Of a stretch of DNA of 33,784 nucleotides, positions 26,277 to 33,784 are shown piece by piece. The stretch's first letter is position 1. Every line of letters begins with the position of its first letter. A program made the position numbers and the translations under genes. The stretch is taken from the NCBI GenBank assembly GCA_026989685.1, contig JALSIV010000020.1, positions 1 through 33,784 on the forward strand. The letters are read 5' to 3'. The stretch is from Pirellulaceae bacterium. GTDB taxonomy: Bacteria; Planctomycetota; Planctomycetia; Pirellulales; Pirellulaceae. The notes beneath the pieces were generated by a model. It was not told the origin of the DNA, did no database searches, and saw nothing but the letters and a program-made list of their open reading frames with translations.

Positions 26277-26296
26277 GCCGCTTCTGCGGCCCTTTT
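26277..26296 (+). terminator. Short hairpin with T-tract after the parvulin gene
   Basis: GCCGC (26277-26281) and GCGGC (26286-26290) enclose TTCT and are followed by CCTTTT. The stem is short, so termination strength is uncertain. Confidence 0.45.
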
Positions 26297-26318
26297 CCGT
26301 TTCACACTGGTCGGCGAA

Positions 26319-26347
26319 TTGAACATCGCCCGCCCGCTCGCTACACT
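26319..26347 (+). promoter_or_regulatory. Candidate gltA promoter
   Basis: TTGAAC (26319-26324) and TACACT (26342-26347) are separated by exactly 17 nt and each match the sigma-70 consensus at four of six positions. They lie about 125 nt upstream of the citrate synthase start. Confidence 0.5.
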
Positions 26348-26472
26348 ACGCAGTGCCGGATGCTAGCGGCCGACCGCCGGATGCCGGTGGCCGATCGTCG
26401 CCGATCCATTCTGGGGGGACGAGCCGCCCGGGCGCGACGGTTTGGCGTGGGAAGTTTTGACAGGGAGTAGCG

Positions 26473-27759
26473 ATGTCCGATAGTGCCAAGCTCATTGTGG
26501 GTGATCAAGAGATCGAGTTCCCCGTCGTGACCGGGACGGAAGGGGAGCGGGCGATTGACATCTCGTCCCTGCGGGCTCAGACCGGCTTGATCACTCTGGA
26601 TGAGGGCTACGTCAACACGGGATCGACTCGCAGTGCCATCACCTATCTCGATGGCGAGGCGGGCGTGCTGCGTTACCGGGGGTACCCGATCGAGGAATTG
26701 GCGGCCCAATGCGATTTCCTGGAGGTTTGTTATCTGTTGATCTATGGCGAGTTGCCCGATTCGGAGCAATTCGAGGAGTTCCAGGACGAGATTCGCCGTC
26801 ACACCATGTTGCATGAGGATGTGCGGTCGTTCTACAACGGGTTTCCCCGCGACGCCCACCCGATGGCCATTCTCTCATCGGTGGTGGCCGCTCTTTCCAC
26901 ATTTTACCAGGACGCCTTGGATCCTCGCGATCCGGATCAGGTGAAGATCTCCATCGTGCGGTTGTTGGGCAAGCTTCCCACGATCGCAGCCTACAGCCAC
27001 AAGAAGTCGATCGGTCAGCCGTTCATTTATCCCAAGAACGACCTGAGTTACTGCGAGAATTTCCTGCGAATGATGTTTGCGGTTCCCAGCGAGCCGTATG
27101 AAATCGACCCGGACTATGCCAGCGCCTTGAACATGCTGCTGATTGTGCATGCCGACCACGAACAGAACTGCAGCACGTCGACGGTGCGAATGGTCGGCTC
27201 GTCGGATGCCAACTTGTTTGCATCGATCGCAGCCGGCATTTGCGCCTTGTGGGGCCCTCTGCACGGCGGTGCCAACGAGGCGGTGGTCAACATGCTCACG
27301 CAGATCATCGAAGACGGCGGAAACGTGACCAAGTACGTCGACATGGCCAAGGACAAAGAGAGTGGTTTCCGGTTGATGGGCTTTGGGCATCGCGTTTACA
27401 AGAATCATGACCCTCGGGCCCGGTTGATCAAAACGGCCTGCGATCAGCTTCTCAGCAAGATGCACATCCGCGATCCGCTGTTCGAAATCGCCCAGCAATT
27501 GGAAGAGATCGCTTTGAACGATCCTTACTTCGTGGAACGCAAACTCTATCCGAACGTCGACTTCTATTCCGGTGTGATTTACCGGGCGATCGGGATCCCG
27601 GTGCAGATGTTTACGGCGCTATTCGCCATGGGGCGTCTGCCCGGTTGGATTGCGCAGTGGGTCGAGATGCACCAATCGCCGGGCAAGCGGATTTCCCGCC
27701 CTCGCCAAATCTACACCGGCCCGCAGCAGCGGCCTTTTGTTCCCATCGATCAGCGGTAG
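26473..27759 (+). CDS. gltA: Citrate synthase (type II, hexameric type)
   Basis: A 428-residue citrate synthase that condenses oxaloacetate and acetyl-CoA to start the TCA cycle. The catalytic residues align closely with E. coli GltA: His264 (GPLHGGANEA), His306 (GFGHRVYKNHDPRA) and Asp363 (NVDFYSG). The conserved HADHEQNCSTSTVR is at 226-239, and PGWIAQWVEM with RPRQIYTGP closes the protein. The N-terminal beta extension (MSDSAKLIVGDQEIEFPVV) is typical of the type II form. The ATG at 26473 follows AGGGAGT. Single gene with its own promoter. Confidence 0.97.
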   Translation: MSDSAKLIVGDQEIEFPVVTGTEGERAIDISSLRAQTGLITLDEGYVNTGSTRSAITYLDGEAGVLRYRGYPIEELAAQCDFLEVCYLLIYGELPDSEQFEEFQDEIRRHTMLHEDVRSFYNGFPRDAHPMAILSSVVAALSTFYQDALDPRDPDQVKISIVRLLGKLPTIAAYSHKKSIGQPFIYPKNDLSYCENFLRMMFAVPSEPYEIDPDYASALNMLLIVHADHEQNCSTSTVRMVGSSDANLFASIAAGICALWGPLHGGANEAVVNMLTQIIEDGGNVTKYVDMAKDKESGFRLMGFGHRVYKNHDPRARLIKTACDQLLSKMHIRDPLFEIAQQLEEIALNDPYFVERKLYPNVDFYSGVIYRAIGIPVQMFTALFAMGRLPGWIAQWVEMHQSPGKRISRPRQIYTGPQQRPFVPIDQR

Positions 27760-27940
27760 TCGCAGTGCGGGCGGCACCTCGCCGCCGTCGGGTTCCACGG
27801 TTCCCCATCCGCGCGAAACTGGCGAAACCAGGTGTTCTGCGCGACTCTGGTTGAGCTTGTTGGCTGTAGTGGTTTTGTCTTCTTTCCGCCGCCGAAACTG
27901 CCGACTTCAATGGTGATAGTCCGCGGGATGGAGGCGAGGG

Positions 27941-28948
27941 ATGAAGATCAGTCGGCGAGAATGGATCGGAGTATCGGCTGCCGTTGTGGGGAGTACCGGA
28001 CTGTCGGGACCCCTGCGGGCGGCGAGTTGGAGCGGGCGCGTGCTGCCGCAGAAGGCCGGTCAGGTACGGCCGGTGGTGACGGCTCTGGATTACCAGTCCG
28101 AGCGCGATTGGTTGGTGTCTGCCGGCGATGATCACCTCGTGCGCGTATGGCGATTGTCGGAAGGGGCGTTGCTGCGGCGGCTGGAAGGGCACCGGGACTG
28201 GGTGCGTACGGTGGCTTTTGTCGGAGACTGCACCATAGCGAGTGCCGGCAACGACCGTACGGCGCGAGTATGGAACCTGTCTGAGCATTCGAGTGTTCGG
28301 CCGCGGGTGTGGTTTCGTGCTTCGAGTCCCATCGTACGTCTCGCCGTGAGTCCGGATCGGCGCTGGCTGGCGATCTGCTGTTTTTCGGGTGAGGTCCACT
28401 GGTTTTCGCTGCCGGAGATGAAGCCGAGTGGCCGGCTGGCCGGCGAACACCGGGATCTGCGCTGCTTGGCCTTTTCTCCGGACAGCCGGTTGCTGGCGTT
28501 TGCCGGGCGCGACGGTACGCTGCGTTGGATCGAACTGGCGACCGCCAGGCAAGGGGAACGGAAGGTCTCGCGGGCACGGCGCCGCGATCTGGTTTTTCTC
28601 ACTCGCCGAACCCTGCTGTCGGTGGGTGACGACGGCAAGGCGTGCTGGGTGGATGTCGGTGACGACGCCGGCCTGGTCCATGACTTGCGCTGCGAGCGGG
28701 GGCGCGTGTTCGCTTTGGCCAAGCTGGACGAGCGACGGATCGCCACTGCCGGAAGCGACAACCGCATCCGCATCTGGAACGTGGAGAAGCGGGAGATGGA
28801 ATTCGAGTTGGCGGGGCACGAGGGGACCGTCAGTGCCATGTGCTGGACCGGCCGAGAGCTCGTGTCGGCCGGCTATGACACCACCGTTCGCGTGTGGTCG
28901 ACTAGCCGGCCGGTCGCTACTCGACCGTCGCCGGATGCTCGGCGTTGA
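27941..28948 (+). CDS. Exported WD40-repeat protein
   Basis: A 335-residue protein whose N-terminus MKISRREWIGVSAAVVGSTG carries a twin-arginine motif (SRREWIG), so Tat export is likely. The rest is a beta-propeller of about seven WD-type blades, for example DWLVSAGDDHLVRVWRL, CTIASAGNDRTARVWNL, RIATAGSDNRIRIWNV and LVSAGYDTTVRVWS. It may be a protein-interaction scaffold at the cell surface. The ATG at 27941 follows a GGAGGCGAGGG purine tract. It precedes the SdrD/FG-GAP gene by 73 nt on the same strand, so co-expression is possible. No enzymatic domain is visible. Confidence 0.88.
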   Translation: MKISRREWIGVSAAVVGSTGLSGPLRAASWSGRVLPQKAGQVRPVVTALDYQSERDWLVSAGDDHLVRVWRLSEGALLRRLEGHRDWVRTVAFVGDCTIASAGNDRTARVWNLSEHSSVRPRVWFRASSPIVRLAVSPDRRWLAICCFSGEVHWFSLPEMKPSGRLAGEHRDLRCLAFSPDSRLLAFAGRDGTLRWIELATARQGERKVSRARRRDLVFLTRRTLLSVGDDGKACWVDVGDDAGLVHDLRCERGRVFALAKLDERRIATAGSDNRIRIWNVEKREMEFELAGHEGTVSAMCWTGRELVSAGYDTTVRVWSTSRPVATRPSPDARR

Positions 28949-29021
28949 CATCCGGCCCGGAACGACGACGGCATGTTGGTCTTATTGGGAACATCCAGCG
29001 ATACAGGGAAGGAACCCATCG

Positions 29022-32000
29022 ATGGCACGTCTTGGTTGGTGGGGTTGGTGGCGTCGCTGCAAACCGCAGTCGTCGACGCTTCAAGTCGAATCGCTCGAGC
29101 GGCGGTGCCTGATGGCGGCGGACCCGCTGACACTCGGCGCCGTCTACATCGAAGACGACACGGGAGCGGACCACGCGGGGGACACTTTCGAAGTATCGTT
29201 CGTCGGCGGAGCCCAGGGAACGACGCTCGACCGCCTGGTGATCGATGGCGACCAGGATCGAGATGGTCTCAGTCGTGGAGACTCCATTTTCGACTCGCAG
29301 CCCGGTGGACTGGGGGCTGACGAGGCGTCGGCGTTTCGGATTGTGGATCTGCAGACGGCCGACCCTGCCGCCACCGTCTCAGCCTCGGTCATCGATGGCT
29401 CGTCAACTCTCGTGCTGACCTTCGAGAGGTTTCAGGCGGGTGACAAACTCGTCTTCCAAATCGATGTGGACGAGATCGAGGTCTGGGACGCGGCGGAAAC
29501 CGACACGGCGATTATCAATGAAGGGTTGGACCCGGTTACTTCGGGAATCGAATTTCACGGCTCGATTCTCGCCGCCAGTTTCTCGGCGCCGCATTACGAG
29601 GAAGCGGCGGGCGAGACGACATTTCGCAATCGCTATGACGATCTGCTGGCCGGAACCGGTCTCCCGCTGACAGCCGACGACGACGGCGGTCGCCGGGATC
29701 GGACGGCCGGCGGAGTGTTGCCGCTTCAGCAGCAGGTGAAGCCGGCCGAGATTCGCGGTTCCGTCTACCACGATCGCAACCTCAACGGTCGCCGCGATGC
29801 GGGCGAAGAGGGAATCGAGGGAGTGGCCGTGCGGCTTGTGCCGATCGATACCGTCGAGCCGCAGGCGGTGCTGGAACAACTCACCGACAGCGACGGAAAC
29901 TACGGTTTCGTCGATATCATGCCGGGCAGTTACGAGGTGATCGAAGTCGTGCAGCCGGTCCCTTACCGTGACGGTGCCGAGTCGTTGGGTAATGTGAATG
30001 GTGTTGCCAGCGGACGAGTCGCCGACGGCGGGGATCGTTTCACCGACATCGTCCTCCCCGGCGCTGCCGCCGGGGTCGGTTATGATTTTGGCGAATATCT
30101 GCCGGTGAGCATTGCCGGACGTGTGGGGCTGGCTCGCCGAGGCGAAGACTGCGGCGGACAATATGAAAGCGAGCGGTTGGCCGGAGTTCGCGTCACACTC
30201 TATGACGAGCGAGGCGCACTGGTGTCTCAAGTTACCACCGGCCAGGACGGAACGTTCCGGTTCGACGACCTCGAGCCGGGACAATACCGCATTGTCGAGG
30301 AGACACCTTCCGAGTGGTACGACGGTCGCGACGTGGCCGGCCATGTCTCCGGAGAGGGAACCGCGGTCCTTGCCGACAACGATGTGGTGGTGACCCGACT
30401 CGGATCGGGATCATCGCTACGGCAGGTGGAGTTTTGCGAGCTGCGTCCGGCCAGTCTCGAAGGATACGTCTACCACGACCGTAACAACGACGGGATGCGG
30501 CAGGTGGACGGCGAGGAGGCGATTGCCGGGGTGACGGTCGAGTTGTTCGGTGTGAATGGGAAAGTGGCCGAGGCGGTGACCGATGCCCAAGGACGTTATC
30601 GGTTTGCAGGATTGCCGGCCGGTCGTTATCGAATCGTGGAAAGGCAACCGAGCGGCTGGCTCGACGGACGAGAGCGTTTGGGACTCGTCGATGGCAGTTC
30701 GAACGGTCTTCTCGGTGCTGACGAGTTCATGGGAATCGATCTGGGCTGGGGCAGCGCCGGTGTCGATTATGCGTTTGGTGAGCTGCTGCCGGGAACGATC
30801 GCGGGGCGGGTCTACAGCGACCCCGACGGCGACTGTCGCGGTGAACACACGGGGCCGCCCATCGCCGGAGTGCGCGTAGAACTGCTGGATGCCGAAGGAC
30901 GCGTGATTCGTACGGGACAGACCGACAAGCAGGGGCATTACCGGTTCGATGGTCTCCTTCCGGGGCAGTACTCGGTGCGCGAGATCCAGCCGGACGGCTG
31001 GCTGCAGGGTGAGAGTCATGTCGGCAATGGCGGCGGATCGGTCGACGGCATCGACCGGATCGGCCGCATCAACGTTGGCTCGGGCCAAGCGTGGACCGAG
31101 TACGACTTTTGCGAGGTTCCACCGGCCACCATCTCGGGTTTCGTCTATCAGGACGGAGACGTGATCACCACCGTCGACGGCCGCGTCCCGGAGGATCTGC
31201 CCAGTCTTCGCGACGGTTTGCGCACACCGGACGACCGGCCGATTGCCGGTGTGGTGTTGCAGCTCCGACACGGATTGACCGGTCAGCCGATCCCCTCGGA
31301 TTGGGCCTTGCCGGGAATCTACCCCGACGGTCCGATCCAGACGACTACCGACGCCGACGGCTATTACGAGTTTGTCGGCCTGCCTCCGGGGCTCTACTCC
31401 GTTTACGAAGTCCATCCCGAGGATTACGTCGACGGAATCGACCATGCGGGAACCACGGCTGGCGTGGCCATCAACCCCAGCGACCCGGATTCGATGACCA
31501 TTGCTGTTTCACTGGCCGTCGATCCCAAGGACGACGCCATTGTGAGGATTGCGTTGCCGGCAGGTGAGCATTCGCGGGAGAACAACTTCAGCGAAGTGAA
31601 AGTGCGCCGCGAGCTGGTACTGCCGCCGCTCGAACTGCTGCGGCGTGTCGATCCCGTTCGTTTGAGTGCACCCATCGGCAAGGTGCCGTCTCAGCCATTG
31701 CAGCCGTGGGTTTGGTTCGCTCCGGGAAACTACGACTTCGATCCCAGCCACGCATCGATGAGTTATACGTGGCACTTGAGCATCATCAACGGCGGTTCGC
31801 CTCGCGATGACGGAAAGGTCGCTGTTTCCACGTCATGGCAGCAGACCTCGTGGCTAACGGCGAAAGAGTGGTCGACCCGACCGATCAACGACGGAGAGTG
31901 GTTGGCGGTCTCGACGAACGTCGCCGCTGCCGATGCGACCGGGGCATTGCAGTTGGGCCGTCCCGGCGCCATTCCGATCGCCGGCGATTTCAACGGGGAT

Positions 32001-32747
32001 GGAGTCGATGAAATCGGCTTCTTCGATGAGGGCGATTGGTATCTCGATCTGAACGGCAACGGTCGGTGGGATGACGAAGATTTGTGGGCTCGACTGGGTA
32101 GTTCAGGCGACTTGCCGGTGGTTGGCGACTGGGATGGCGACGGCAAGGACGATATCGGCATTTTCGGTCCGGAGTGGCGTCGCGACCGTCTGGTGATTCC
32201 TCACGATCCCGGCGTGCCGGACGTGGCCAACGAACGTCGGATCGTCTCGTCCGAGGCCAACATCGACACGGCCAAGAACGTACCTCCTTCGCCGGAAGCG
32301 GCCGCCGAGCGTGCTCGGTTGATGAGGCGCAGCCGGCACGGAAATCCAAAGGCTCATGTGATCGATCACGTGTTCGCGTTCGGCAATGCGGGAGCCATTC
32401 CGATTGCCGGGGATTTCAACGGGGACGGGATCTCGACGATCGGCACGTTCCACTTCGGCCGCTGGTTCCTGGATGCCGACGGCGACGGTCGCCGCGACGG
32501 CAAGGACGAGAGTTTTCGATTCGGCGAACCGGGAGATCTGCCGATCGTGGGCGATTTCAACGGCGACGGCGTGACGGAGATCGGTGTCTATCGCGGCGGC
32601 GTGTGGATTATCGATAGCAACGGAAACCGCCGGATCGACTCGGGCGACCAGATCATCCATCTGGGAGGCCCGCATCAGTTGCCGGTAGTGGCCGATATGG
32701 ACGGGGACGGCGTCGACGAGCCGATGGTCTACCGTCCCGCCGGCTAG
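29022..32747 (+). CDS. Large secreted SdrD-B and FG-GAP repeat protein
   Basis: A 1241-residue protein, extracellular by its architecture. It begins with a tryptophan-rich segment (MARLGWWGWWRR) and SLERRCLMA (about 24-32), similar to the N-terminal motif of planctomycetal exported proteins. After a roughly 200-residue globular region come five prealbumin-like SdrD-B/CNA-B domains beginning near residues 242, 362, 476, 590 and 701 (YHDRNLNGRRDAGE, GYRFAGLPAGRYRIVE and similar). The C-terminal part (about 980-1240) has five Asp-rich FG-GAP/VCBS-like units: GDFNGDGVDEIGFF, GDWDGDGKDDIGIF, GDFNGDGISTIGTF, GDFNGDGVTEIGVY and ADMDGDGVDEPMVY, probably calcium-binding. AAGGA lies eight bases before the ATG. 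The role is surface structure or adhesion by family inference only. Confidence 0.9.
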   Translation: MARLGWWGWWRRCKPQSSTLQVESLERRCLMAADPLTLGAVYIEDDTGADHAGDTFEVSFVGGAQGTTLDRLVIDGDQDRDGLSRGDSIFDSQPGGLGADEASAFRIVDLQTADPAATVSASVIDGSSTLVLTFERFQAGDKLVFQIDVDEIEVWDAAETDTAIINEGLDPVTSGIEFHGSILAASFSAPHYEEAAGETTFRNRYDDLLAGTGLPLTADDDGGRRDRTAGGVLPLQQQVKPAEIRGSVYHDRNLNGRRDAGEEGIEGVAVRLVPIDTVEPQAVLEQLTDSDGNYGFVDIMPGSYEVIEVVQPVPYRDGAESLGNVNGVASGRVADGGDRFTDIVLPGAAAGVGYDFGEYLPVSIAGRVGLARRGEDCGGQYESERLAGVRVTLYDERGALVSQVTTGQDGTFRFDDLEPGQYRIVEETPSEWYDGRDVAGHVSGEGTAVLADNDVVVTRLGSGSSLRQVEFCELRPASLEGYVYHDRNNDGMRQVDGEEAIAGVTVELFGVNGKVAEAVTDAQGRYRFAGLPAGRYRIVERQPSGWLDGRERLGLVDGSSNGLLGADEFMGIDLGWGSAGVDYAFGELLPGTIAGRVYSDPDGDCRGEHTGPPIAGVRVELLDAEGRVIRTGQTDKQGHYRFDGLLPGQYSVREIQPDGWLQGESHVGNGGGSVDGIDRIGRINVGSGQAWTEYDFCEVPPATISGFVYQDGDVITTVDGRVPEDLPSLRDGLRTPDDRPIAGVVLQLRHGLTGQPIPSDWALPGIYPDGPIQTTTDADGYYEFVGLPPGLYSVYEVHPEDYVDGIDHAGTTAGVAINPSDPDSMTIAVSLAVDPKDDAIVRIALPAGEHSRENNFSEVKVRRELVLPPLELLRRVDPVRLSAPIGKVPSQPLQPWVWFAPGNYDFDPSHASMSYTWHLSIINGGSPRDDGKVAVSTSWQQTSWLTAKEWSTRPINDGEWLAVSTNVAAADATGALQLGRPGAIPIAGDFNGDGVDEIGFFDEGDWYLDLNGNGRWDDEDLWARLGSSGDLPVVGDWDGDGKDDIGIFGPEWRRDRLVIPHDPGVPDVANERRIVSSEANIDTAKNVPPSPEAAAERARLMRRSRHGNPKAHVIDHVFAFGNAGAIPIAGDFNGDGISTIGTFHFGRWFLDADGDGRRDGKDESFRFGEPGDLPIVGDFNGDGVTEIGVYRGGVWIIDSNGNRRIDSGDQIIHLGGPHQLPVVADMDGDGVDEPMVYRPAG

Positions 32748-32914
32748 CCCTTCTTCAGTTTCTCGGCTTCGGCTTCCAGCCGGGCGATCTCTTGTTCCAG
32801 TTTGCGAATGTCCTCGGGATCGTCACACTGCTGTCGTTGTCCCGCCAGTTGTCTGCGCGCCCGCTGAAGCTGCTCGCGGACCTTCTGCAGTTTCTTCTTT
32901 TGCTTCTTGTCCAT
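32744..32914 (-). CDS. Small charged coiled-coil protein
   Basis: A 56-residue Lys/Glu/Gln/Arg-rich protein (MDKKQKKKLQKVREQL...LEQEIARLEAEAEKLKKG) with heptad-like leucines, so a coiled coil is predicted. It is in antisense orientation to the preceding gene, sharing the palindromic CTAG that serves as the stop on both strands. The ribosome binding site is weak. A longer open frame upstream would read through the TGTAGTC repeat and is not believed. It may be a genuine short conserved protein; confidence is moderate because low-complexity frames can arise by chance. Confidence 0.5.
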   Translation of the reverse strand: MDKKQKKKLQKVREQLQRARRQLAGQRQQCDDPEDIRKLEQEIARLEAEAEKLKKG

Positions 32915-32939
32915 GGTGCGATGGGGTCTGTGAGGAGCC

Positions 32940-32995
32940 TGTAGTCTGAAGTCTGTAGTCTGTAGTCTGTAGTCTGTAGTCTGGAGTCTGTAGTC
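32940..32995. repeat. Heptanucleotide tandem repeat, TGTAGTC x8
   Basis: Eight contiguous 7-mers, six exact TGTAGTC units plus TGAAGTC and TGGAGTC variants, make 56 nt. The 7-nt period is not a multiple of three, so it does not encode a simple repeat in one frame. It lies in an intergenic gap. Confidence 0.95.
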
Positions 32996-33058
32996 GAATG
33001 TTACGCGGATAGGCAATGGCCGGACAGGGCGAGGGGCGGGTGCAATAACGATTTCGGG

Positions 33059-33082
33059 TACGAGCACGAGTACGAGCACGAG
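33059..33082. repeat. 12-bp direct repeat TACGAGCACGAG x2
   Basis: Two exact copies of TACGAGCACGAG lie head to tail and can also be read as four degenerate CGAGNA-type 6-mers. It is in the same gene-free gap as the heptamer run; no further structure was seen between 32996 and 33163. Confidence 0.8.
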
Positions 33083-33163
33083 GCGTAAGGAAAGAGGCTG
33101 GTCGTCCCATCTTCTTCCTTCACTCCTCATCCCTCGAAGGCCCCCTCACACTTTTCTTTGGTG

Positions 33164-33784
33164 CTAAGGCGGCTTGTTCTTGGAATCGAGCTTACGGTAG
33201 ACCGATTCGGCGAGTTGTCGGGCTTCTTGCGGGGTGTGGACCCAGCCGTCGAGTTGAGCGGCTCGCACGCGTTTCAGCACGTCGGCGAATCGGGGCCCCG
33301 GTTCCCAGCCCCACTGGCGCAGATCGTCGCCGGTGAGCAGGGGTGGGGGATCGAGTTGGTCGCGGGGTTGGCGGCGTTTCTCTTCCAACTGCTGCAGAGG
33401 TGTTGTGTCGCGACCGCTCGTTTCCCATCGCGCTCGCATCCAGCGGATCAGGGCGGGGAAATGCGGGTGGACCACGATCGGTTGCAAGGTGGACCAGGGT
33501 AGATTGGGGAGCCGGTCGAGTATCGGGGCGGTCTCGAGCAGCCAGATGAGTTCGTCTCGCACGGCGTTGGGGAGCCGCCACCGGCGGGCCAGTTTACGGG
33601 CGATCGATCGAGCCGTGGATGGCGTGACCAACGGTTCGAGCAGTGTGGCGAGAGCCATCGCTGCATCGGGAGCGTCCAGTCTCGCGAGAACTTGCAGGGT
33701 GGTTTCCCATCGGGGCGAGTCGAGGAGGGGAGTGGACTCAGGGAGGATCGGTGCGAGCAGTCCCCACTCGTGCAACAGTTCGAT
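33164..33784 (-). CDS. cca: CCA tRNA nucleotidyltransferase, C-terminal part
   Basis: The last 206 residues of a minus-strand gene whose 5' end lies outside the window; the frame is open to base 33784. The C-terminus matches CCA-adding enzyme/poly(A) polymerase family tails: PLLTGDDLRQWGWEPGPRF, then ADVLKRVRAAQLDGWVHTPQEARQLAESVYRKL. The preceding helices (RWRLPNAVRDELIWLLETAPIL) belong to the tRNA-binding body. The full protein adds or repairs the 3' CCA of tRNAs using CTP and ATP; the catalytic head (GSxxD motif) is not in view, so an archaeal-type or poly(A) role cannot be excluded. Confidence 0.85.
   Translation of the reverse strand: MELLHEWGLLAPILPESTPLLDSPRWETTLQVLARLDAPDAAMALATLLEPLVTPSTARSIARKLARRWRLPNAVRDELIWLLETAPILDRLPNLPWSTLQPIVVHPHFPALIRWMRARWETSGRDTTPLQQLEEKRRQPRDQLDPPPLLTGDDLRQWGWEPGPRFADVLKRVRAAQLDGWVHTPQEARQLAESVYRKLDSKNKPP

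Noticed and set aside
27770-27786. GGCGGC-ACCTC-GCCGCC hairpin as gltA terminator
   Set aside because: The stem is perfect but there is no T-tract; such GC stems are common at this base composition.
27611-28951. 446-codon antisense frame opposite gltA end and WD40 gene
   Set aside because: Arg/Pro-rich shadow with no recognisable domain.
28428-29021. Extension of the large secreted protein into the WD40 gene
   Set aside because: It overlaps WD40 codons out of frame; the ATG at 29022 has a ribosome binding site and the export motif.

Overview
The window is high-GC bacterial DNA that looks like Planctomycetota, probably a Pirellulales-type genome. Pointers are a PmoA-family (DUF6807) secreted protein, a large secreted protein opening with a SLERRCLMA motif of the kind seen at the N-terminus of planctomycetal exported proteins, a stand-alone RNA polymerase alpha C-terminal domain protein, heptanucleotide TGTAGTC runs and several planctomycete-type hypotheticals. 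Genus cannot be read from the sequence.

Layout. 1-1976: a CRISPR array of 26 identical 36-nt repeats and 25 spacers, read left to right, without cas genes in view (they would lie to the left, outside). 2005-5236: a secreted PmoA-like protein, a membrane zinc-ribbon protein, a tiny Cys-rich protein and biotin-protein ligase. 5259-9704: a likely nitrosative/redox-stress neighbourhood with a protoglobin (minus strand), a short class III-like hybrid cluster protein Hcp with every cluster ligand present, an Rrf2-family Fe-S type regulator and an SLC13-type anion transporter. 9719-13197: a five-TM double zinc-ribbon protein, then groES-groEL closed by a strong terminator. 13430-17103: a Pro/Thr-rich secreted protein, converging with a tightly overlapping three-gene minus-strand operon (multi-TM protein with a beta-rich tail, small beta-rich protein, P-loop ATPase) that I cannot match to a described system. 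17147-17598: a tandem pair of 81-bp inverted-repeat elements and the stand-alone alpha-CTD gene. 17891-24983: a translationally coupled pcrA/uvrD - flavin oxidoreductase - mfd operon, joined by two GTGA stop/start overlaps. 25094-27759: a SurA-like parvulin and citrate synthase. 27941-32747: a Tat-type WD40 protein and a 1241-residue secreted SdrD-B/FG-GAP protein. 32744-33784: a small coiled-coil protein, two simple repeats and the C-terminal end of a CCA tRNA nucleotidyltransferase running off the window.

How the parts fit. Most of the window is ordinary chromosome: chaperonin, citrate synthase, DNA repair, biotin ligase and tRNA maturation. The accessory or less understood parts are the CRISPR array, the Hcp/Rrf2/protoglobin cluster, the three-gene arrestin-like/ATPase operon, the 81-bp elements with the adjacent alpha-CTD gene, and the lineage-specific secreted proteins. 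I see no rRNA, tRNA, intact transposon or prophage gene. Functional calls come from motifs read by eye; no database search was run.
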